Shown one piece after another: positions 58,675 to 64,000 of a DNA stretch of 64,000 nt. Both the position numbers and the translations under genes were made by a program. Source of the DNA: Sphingomonas phyllosphaerae FA2 (GTDB lineage: Bacteria > Pseudomonadota > Alphaproteobacteria > Sphingomonadales > Sphingomonadaceae); NCBI RefSeq assembly GCF_000427645.1, contig NZ_KE386571.1, forward strand, positions 186,001 to 250,000, given 5' to 3'. How positions within the stretch are numbered: position 1 is the first letter of the stretch; every line of letters begins with the position of its first letter. The notes under the pieces were generated by a model, which did not search any database, was not told the origin of the DNA, and saw nothing but the letters and a program-made list of their open reading frames with translations.

Positions 58675-59769
58675 ATGGATATGCCCATGAACACCATGAC
58701 TCTCGATCGTGCGGCCGGCGCCGCCGTGCGCGCGTCGCGCCCGACGATCGCCGACGACAAGGCGATGCTGAAGGCTGCGGCCGAGCTGACCCGCGACCTG
58801 CTGAAGCCGCGTCCCGGCATCTATTGGGCCGATCTGATCGCCTCCTCGGTGGTCGGTTACGGCGCGTTGGTGACGGCGATCGTCACCACGTCCACCGCGC
58901 TGGCGATTGTCGCGGGTGTGGTGGCGGTGCTCGCGCTGTATCGCGGGATGAGCATGATCCACGAGCTGACGCATGTGAAGCACGCGTCGTTGCCGGGCTT
59001 TCGCGCCGGGTGGAACGCGTTGATCGGCGTGCCGATGATGATCCCGTCGTTCATGTACGAAGGCGTGCACAATCTGCACCATGCCAAGACCCGCTATGGC
59101 ACGTCGGAAGACCCGGAGTACCTGCCCCTCGCGCTGATGAAGCCGTGGACGCTGCCGGTGTTCATCCTCGTCTCGGCGCTGGCGCCGATTGGGCTGCTGA
59201 TCCGCTTCGGCGTGCTGGCGCCGCTGTCGGTGCTGTCGCCCAAGCTGCGGGCGGCGGTGGTGTCGCGATATTCGGCGTTGTCGATCAACCCGCAGTTCCG
59301 CCGCCGGATGCCGCAGGGCGAGGAGAAGACGCGCTGGGATCGTGTCGAGGCCGCGACCGCGGTGTGGGCGCTGGCGTTGATCGTGCTGACCGCCACCGGC
59401 GTGCTGCCGCTCAAGGCGTTCCTGATCTTCCTCGCGGTCGGGTCTGGCGTGGCGCTCATCAACCAGGTGCGCACGCTGGTCGCGCATCTGTGGGAGAATG
59501 AGGGCGAGGTGATGACCGTCACCGCGCAATATCTCGACTCGGTCAACGTGCCGCCGCCGGCGCTGCTGCCGGTGCTGTGGGCGCCGATCGGGCTGCGGTA
59601 TCATGCGCTGCACCACCTGCTGCCGGGCGTGCCGTATCACGCGCTGGGCGAGGCGCATAAGCGGCTGATCGGCGTGCTGGAGCCTGAATCGCCCTATTAC
59701 AAGGCGAACTATCGCGGGCTGCCGGGGCTGGTCGGCAAGCTGACGATGGCGACGCTGCGGGGCCGGTAA
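58675..59769 (+). CDS. Membrane fatty acid desaturase/hydroxylase-like enzyme
   Basis: A 364-residue di-iron membrane enzyme with four or more helices and three His boxes: MIHELTHVKH, YEGVHNLHHAKTRYG and RYHALHHLLPG. Such enzymes insert double bonds or hydroxyls into acyl chains, sphingolipids or carotenoids using O2. The sub-group cannot be fixed by eye. Several N-terminal Met codons (58675, 58681, 58687, 58696) leave the exact start open. Its divergent neighbour is a GNAT-like acyltransferase, which hints at shared lipid work. Confidence 0.82.
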   Translation: MDMPMNTMTLDRAAGAAVRASRPTIADDKAMLKAAAELTRDLLKPRPGIYWADLIASSVVGYGALVTAIVTTSTALAIVAGVVAVLALYRGMSMIHELTHVKHASLPGFRAGWNALIGVPMMIPSFMYEGVHNLHHAKTRYGTSEDPEYLPLALMKPWTLPVFILVSALAPIGLLIRFGVLAPLSVLSPKLRAAVVSRYSALSINPQFRRRMPQGEEKTRWDRVEAATAVWALALIVLTATGVLPLKAFLIFLAVGSGVALINQVRTLVAHLWENEGEVMTVTAQYLDSVNVPPPALLPVLWAPIGLRYHALHHLLPGVPYHALGEAHKRLIGVLEPESPYYKANYRGLPGLVGKLTMATLRGR

Positions 59770-59849
59770 GGGGCCTGTTCCCGCTGCAGCAGTTCACTTC
59801 CTCCGGGAAAAAGCTAGAGCTTGGGCCAAATTGTATTCGGGCCTTAATC

Positions 59850-59975
59850 GTCATCCCCGCGCAGGCGGGGATCCAGAACCTCTGACGTTTCGGCCCTTGC
59901 GAAGACCTGCGCGTCTGGATCCCCGCCTGCGCGGGGATGACGGCGTGGTTGGATCCCCGCCTGCGCGGGGATGAC
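59850..59975. repeat. Family C paired palindromic repeat plus an extra half unit
   Basis: The unit at 59850-59941 has arms GTCATCCCCGCGCAGGCGGG and CCCGCCTGCGCGGGGATGAC; its core is the reverse complement of the core at 17942-18033. A duplicated right arm follows at 59950-59975. It lies between the convergent desaturase and lptG genes. Confidence 0.9.
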
Positions 59976-59986
59976 GGGGGTGATCG

Positions 59987-61081
59987 CTATTCCTCGGTCC
60001 TGAGCAGCACCGCCTCGCCGATCAGCAGGAACAGCAGGAACGGTGCCCAAGCGGCGAGAAACGGCGGGTAGGCGCCCAAGTTGCCCATCGCGAGCGCGAA
60101 ACTGTCGGCCACAAAATAGGCGAAGCCCAGCGCCATACCGATCACCGCGCGGACGAACAGCGCGCCGGAGCGTGCGATCCCGAACGCCGCGACCGCGCCG
60201 AGCAGCGGCATCAGCACCGACGACAACGGGCCCGACAGTTTGTGCCACAGCACGCCTTCGAGCGCCTTGGTCGGGCGGCCGGCTTCCTCCAGATCGCCGA
60301 TCGCCTCGCGCAAGCCCGCGAACGACAGGGCGTCGCCGTCGACATTGGCGAGCGTGAACTGATCCGGGGTGACGCCGCGGCCGACCACGGTTGCGCCGAG
60401 CCGGGTCACCTTGCCCGAGGCGACGTCGAAGCGGCGCGCCGGCCAGATGCGCCAGCCGTCGCCGTCGCGCACGCCGCGCGGGGCGTTGATGAGCCCGCGC
60501 AAGCCGCCATCGGAGTTGCGCTCGTAGACCGTCACGCCGCCCAGTTGCGCGCTCGCGCCACGCCCGCCGATCGCATCGGCCTGGATCAGATCGTCTCCGG
60601 CGCGGACCCAGACGTTGCTCCGATTGCCGCGATCGATCGGCATCGTGCCGTAATTAACCTTTTGCCACGCGCTCAGCTCGGCGGTGGCGCGGTTGACGAT
60701 CCGGTCGTTGAACGCGAAGGTGACGAGCGCGATACCGACGCTGGCGATCACCAGCGGCGCGAGCACCTGATGCGCCGACAGCCCGGCGGCCTTCAGCGCC
60801 ACCACCTCGCTGTTGGCGTTCATGGTGATCAGCGTCAGGATCGTGCCGAGCAGCACGGAGAAGGGCAGGAACGTAGAAATCAGCTGCGGCGCGCGCAGCG
60901 AGACGTAGCGCCATACCTCCGCATCGCCATTGCCCGCGGTGGCGAGGATGCGGCCGCTCTCGCTGAGCAAATCGAGCGTCTGGAGCACCAGCACCAGCCC
61001 GAACAGGATGCCGAAGGTGCGCGTCAGGAACAGCCGCGCCATGTAGATCGCGACGGTGCGCGACGGGAACAGCGCGGTCAT
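59987..61081 (-). CDS. lptG: LPS export permease LptG
   Basis: A 364-residue YjgP/YjgQ-family protein: six helices with a periplasmic beta-jellyroll domain between the third and fourth (about residues 130-270). Blocks: RLFLTRTFGILFGLVLVL, EVVALKAAGLSAHQVLAPLV and the C-terminal GMALGFAYFVADSFALAMG. With LptF and LptB2 it extracts LPS from the inner membrane. It overlaps lptF by 4 nt (ATGA). Confidence 0.92.
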   Translation of the reverse strand: MTALFPSRTVAIYMARLFLTRTFGILFGLVLVLQTLDLLSESGRILATAGNGDAEVWRYVSLRAPQLISTFLPFSVLLGTILTLITMNANSEVVALKAAGLSAHQVLAPLVIASVGIALVTFAFNDRIVNRATAELSAWQKVNYGTMPIDRGNRSNVWVRAGDDLIQADAIGGRGASAQLGGVTVYERNSDGGLRGLINAPRGVRDGDGWRIWPARRFDVASGKVTRLGATVVGRGVTPDQFTLANVDGDALSFAGLREAIGDLEEAGRPTKALEGVLWHKLSGPLSSVLMPLLGAVAAFGIARSGALFVRAVIGMALGFAYFVADSFALAMGNLGAYPPFLAAWAPFLLFLLIGEAVLLRTEE

Positions 61082-62277
61082 GCGCGGGCCTCCTTGCGGC
61101 GGCGACCGGGCAGGTAGCGCGCCACCATCGCCCACGCCTTGCCGAAGAACCGCTCCAGCGCGCCGATCGGCTGCCCGCCCGGCACGTTGGCGATCGTATG
61201 GTACATCCACAGGATCAGCACGGCAAAGATCACGAACGGCACCCACAGGGCGATCGCCGGGTCGACCGCACCGCGCTCGCCCAATGACGCGGCATATTGA
61301 TTGATCTTGTGATAGGTGACGACCATCACGATCGACAGGAACACGCCCAGTGCCGAGGTCGAGCGTTTCGGGGGCACGCCCAGCGCGACCGCGAGCAGCG
61401 GCAACAGGAACATCGATGCGACCTCGACCAGCCGGAAGTGGAATTCGGCGCGGCTGCCGTCGCGTTGTTCCACGCTGCGCGTCGAGGCGTGGCCGAGTTT
61501 CGCGAGTTCGGGCAGCGTATATTCGAGGTTCTTGCCGCCGCGGGTGCGGAAGCTCTCGAAGCGGGGCAGGTTGATCGGCAGATCGTGCGACGTGAAGGTC
61601 AGCGTGCGCGGGGTCGTGAAATCGGGGCGATTGTGGATCATCGTGCCGTTGGTCAGCCGGAAGATGATGACGTTGGGATCGTCGGTGGCGAGGAACTGGC
61701 CGGTGGCGGCGGTGACGCCGACCCAATCGCCCTTGGGCGAGCGGGCATGGACGAAGATGCCGGAAAGCTGGCGGCCACGATCCTGGCTGCGTTCGATGCG
61801 CAGCGTCATGCGGTCGCCAAGGTGCGTGAACTCGCCCACCTTGATCGACGCGCCGAGCGCGCCGGTGCGCAGCTCGAAGCGGAGCTGCTCATAGGCGTAG
61901 CGGGCCTGCGGCTGGACATAGCCGACGATCGCGATGTTGAGCGCGGCGAGCACGATCGCATAATAATAGGGCACGCGCAGCAGCCGGCCGTAGCTCATGC
62001 CGACCGCGCGCATCACGTCCAATTCGCTCGACGTCGCGATGCGGCGGAAGGCGAGCAGCACGCCGAGCATCAGCCCGATCGGAATGCCGAGACCGAGATA
62101 TTCGGGGAGCAGATTGGCCAGCATCTTCCACACGACGCTGACCGGCCCCCCTTGCGTCGCGACGAAATCGAAGAGGCGGCGAATCCGGTCGAGGATCAAC
62201 AGCATCGCCGAGATCAGCAACGTCGAGAACAACGGCAGCGCGATCAGCCGGGCCATGTAGCGGTCGATCGAGGTCAT
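61078..62277 (-). CDS. lptF: LPS export permease LptF
   Basis: A 399-residue YjgP/YjgQ permease. It opens MTSIDRYMARLIALPLFSTL, has GIPIGLMLGVLLAFRRIATS and SELDVMRAVGMSYGRLLRVP, a periplasmic beta domain, then LLPLLAVALGVPPKRSTSAL. It partners LptG. The presence of lptFG shows LPS or a related glycolipid is exported. A basic C-terminal tail (RYLPGRRRKEARA) is longer than usual. Confidence 0.92.
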   Translation of the reverse strand: MTSIDRYMARLIALPLFSTLLISAMLLILDRIRRLFDFVATQGGPVSVVWKMLANLLPEYLGLGIPIGLMLGVLLAFRRIATSSELDVMRAVGMSYGRLLRVPYYYAIVLAALNIAIVGYVQPQARYAYEQLRFELRTGALGASIKVGEFTHLGDRMTLRIERSQDRGRQLSGIFVHARSPKGDWVGVTAATGQFLATDDPNVIIFRLTNGTMIHNRPDFTTPRTLTFTSHDLPINLPRFESFRTRGGKNLEYTLPELAKLGHASTRSVEQRDGSRAEFHFRLVEVASMFLLPLLAVALGVPPKRSTSALGVFLSIVMVVTYHKINQYAASLGERGAVDPAIALWVPFVIFAVLILWMYHTIANVPGGQPIGALERFFGKAWAMVARYLPGRRRKEARA

Positions 62278-62361
62278 GGGCGGGGCAGCGCTGCCTTTGC
62301 GTGGAAGACGGGACGACCGGCTATAGGGTGCGTCGGCGGGCGCGTCAGCAGCCGATTTGGG

Positions 62362-64000
62362 TCATTCGGCAGCGAGCGGTGCCGGATCGTCGCCGCGCGC
62401 CGCGGCCGCGGCCACCGCACGGTCGAGCGCGGCGAGCGTGAACGGCTTGCGGAGCACCGGATGGTCGCCGAGCGCAATGCCGCCATTGGCCTCGCCCGCA
62501 AAGCCGGTGACGAACAGCACCGGCACCTGCGCGAAGGCAAGTGGGAGGTTAGCGATCATTTCCGGCCCGGTCAGCGACGGCATCAGCACGTCGGAGAGGA
62601 TCAGATCGACGCGCTCCATCGTCGCCAGCACCGCGCCGACCTGAGTCGCGTCTTCGCACGCGACCGGGTGGTGGCCGAGGTCGGCGAGTGCCTCCATGGT
62701 TGACGACAGGACGCGCGCATCGTCCTCGACGACCAGGATCGCGCGGGCGGCGGTGGCGGGGATGGTCGGCGCGAGCAGCGCGGGCTGGGCGGGGGGGCGT
62801 GCGGTCGCCTCGCCCCGCCGATCGCGTGGCAGCAAGAGCGTGACGATGGTGCCCTCGCCGACGCGCGAGGCGATCGTCACTTCGCCGCCGATCTGGCGCG
62901 CGAAGGCGAAGGTCTGGCTGAGCCCGAGTCCGGTGCCCTTGCCGAGTGGCTTGGTGGTGAAGAACGGCTCGAAGACGCGATCGAGCACGTCGGGCGCGAT
63001 GCCGCAGCCGGTGTCGGCGACCGACAGCGTCACGAACTCGCCGCCCGGCCGGTCCGGATCGGCGCCGCCCGACACGATGGTATGCCCGGCGCGGATCGTC
63101 AGCGTGCCGCGCCCATCCATCGCGTCGCGCGCGTTGACCGCGAGATTGACGAGCGTGTTCTCGAGCTGGACGCGATCGACGCGCGCACACCAGCCGGCGC
63201 TGTCATCCTCCAGCACCAGCGTCATGCCGTCGCCCAGCGCGCGGGTGAGCAGGTCGCTGAGCCCATCGAACAGCGTCGCCGCCGCGATCGGCTCGGGATT
63301 GATCGCGGTTTCACGCGCGAAAGCGAGCAGCCGGGCGGTCAGCGCCGCGGCCCGCTCCGCACCGTCGCGGGCGCCCTCCAGATGGCGCGCGGCCTCACCG
63401 GCGCCGGGCGGCAGATGGCGCGCGGCGAGTTCGACGCCGTTCAGCACCACCGCGAGCATGTTGTTGAAGTCGTGCGCGATGCCGCCGGTCAACTGTCCGA
63501 CGGCCTCCATCTTCTGCACCTGACGCAGCCGCGCTTCCTGCGCGCGCAGTTCCTCGGTCGCGCGCGCGACCGCGTCGGCCAGCTCGTCGGCGCGCAGCCG
63601 TTCGCTTTCCGCCTCGGCGCGCGCGATCGCACGGTCGGCAAGCGCCTCGACCATGATCCAGCCCATCGTGATCCCGCCGCCGACCAGCAGCACGCCGAAC
63701 ACCGCCAGCACCTTCGCGATGGTCGTCGACCGGCGGACCGAGGCGCGCGCCTGCGTGGTGCGCATCTCCAGCAATAGCCGTTCGTCGGTGATGATCCCGT
63801 CGAGCGAATCGTTGATGCGGGTGAGCGCATCGCTCTGTCGTGCCTGATAGAAGCGCGACAACGCCTGGCTGTTCTTGCCGTAATTGGTGCTGAGCGCGGT
63901 CAGCGCCAGCTCGTCGCCGCGGGTGCGGAACGCCTCCTGCAAGGTCGCGACATGCGTGAGCTGGACGTCATTGTCGCGGACCAGCTTGGCGAGGCGGCTG
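62362..64000 (-). CDS. Hybrid histidine kinase with CHASE3-like sensor, N-terminus beyond the right edge
   Basis: At least 546 residues are visible and the frame stays open to base 64000. Domain order: end of a CHASE3-like periplasmic helical bundle (DERLLLEMRTTQARA), a membrane helix (VLAVFGVLLVGGGITMGWI), a coiled linker, HisKA (MEAVGQLTGGIAHDFNNMLA), HATPase (NTLVNLAVNARDAM, DTGCGIAPD, GKGTGLGLSQTF) and a C-terminal receiver (ILVVEDDARVL, acceptor Asp in DLILSDVLMP, Lys in VLRKPF). All catalytic motifs are intact. The terminal receiver with no output domain implies a further phosphotransfer partner. The signal is unknown. Confidence 0.9.
   Translation of the reverse strand, partial: SRLAKLVRDNDVQLTHVATLQEAFRTRGDELALTALSTNYGKNSQALSRFYQARQSDALTRINDSLDGIITDERLLLEMRTTQARASVRRSTTIAKVLAVFGVLLVGGGITMGWIMVEALADRAIARAEAESERLRADELADAVARATEELRAQEARLRQVQKMEAVGQLTGGIAHDFNNMLAVVLNGVELAARHLPPGAGEAARHLEGARDGAERAAALTARLLAFARETAINPEPIAAATLFDGLSDLLTRALGDGMTLVLEDDSAGWCARVDRVQLENTLVNLAVNARDAMDGRGTLTIRAGHTIVSGGADPDRPGGEFVTLSVADTGCGIAPDVLDRVFEPFFTTKPLGKGTGLGLSQTFAFARQIGGEVTIASRVGEGTIVTLLLPRDRRGEATARPPAQPALLAPTIPATAARAILVVEDDARVLSSTMEALADLGHHPVACEDATQVGAVLATMERVDLILSDVLMPSLTGPEMIANLPLAFAQVPVLFVTGFAGEANGGIALGDHPVLRKPFTLAALDRAVAAAAARGDDPAPLAAE

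Overview
The window is high-GC chromosomal DNA from an alphaproteobacterium, most likely a sphingomonad (Sphingomonas or close kin). The evidence is GcrA, the PhyR-NepR-EcfG general stress response, a two-subunit-type ScpAB/TatABC block, a petABC bc1 operon, and short palindromic intergenic repeats in a housekeeping background. No rRNA, tRNA, prophage, insertion sequence, CRISPR array or plasmid function was recognised. It reads as core genome with regulatory novelty between genes rather than an accessory island.

Layout. 1-1.6 kb: a glycosyltransferase running off the left edge and an LpxH-like phosphoesterase. 1.8-3.6 kb: nitronate monooxygenase and a secreted protein with a paralogue at 31.6 kb. 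3.7-7.6 kb: trehalose operon otsB-GH15-otsA with overlapping stops and starts. 7.7-13.5 kb: diguanylate cyclase, MscS channel, acyl-CoA ligase, POT peptide transporter. 13.6-19.8 kb: nitroreductase, GntR regulator with a palindromic operator, Ivy-like lipoprotein, acyl-CoA dehydrogenase, TsaC, MsrA, GalE. 19.9-25.6 kb: PAP2 phosphatase, ABC-2 permease, GcrA, outer-membrane barrel, ParE. 25.9-31.6 kb: YoaK-like protein, argD-argF-hslO, queC-queE. 31.6-37.9 kb: secreted paralogue, Met-rich lipoprotein, LipB, two paired membrane proteins, HemF-GNAT, a VirJ/AcvB-like hydrolase and TrmL. 38-45 kb: petABC, apt, a Tyr/Arg-rich lipoprotein, scpAB, tatABC. 45.6-50.1 kb: the general stress response locus. 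50.2-62.3 kb: glnE, bcp, M23 peptidase, erpA, xthA, a barrel protein, a YghO/GNAT-like protein beside a lipid desaturase, and lptFG. 62.4-64 kb: a hybrid histidine kinase running off the right edge.

The most interesting region is 45.6-50.1 kb. It holds an entericidin-like lipoprotein, a PhyP/PhyK-type HisKA_2 protein whose ATP-binding half looks degenerate, NepR, divergent PhyR, a 45-residue membrane protein, EcfG and a 59-residue NepR-like protein. Immediately downstream of the HisKA_2 gene, on the minus strand, is a consensus-like EcfG promoter (GGAAC-N16-CGTTC). It is followed at once by two perfect stem-loops that both present C-rich loops (C6, and CCCTC then C7). This looks like an undescribed stress-induced small RNA of about 100 nt, analogous in logic to Caulobacter GsrN. 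A second perfect EcfG site (GGAAC-N16-CGTTG) precedes the Tyr/Arg-rich lipoprotein at 41.57 kb. A separate structured small-RNA candidate with its own terminator lies upstream of queC.

Intergenic DNA is rich in palindromic repeats. One family (here called A) has five copies of exactly 75 bp. Another (B/C) consists of paired GC-rich arms of about 78-130 bp. All assignments rest on reading the sequence and on remembered family motifs; no search was run.
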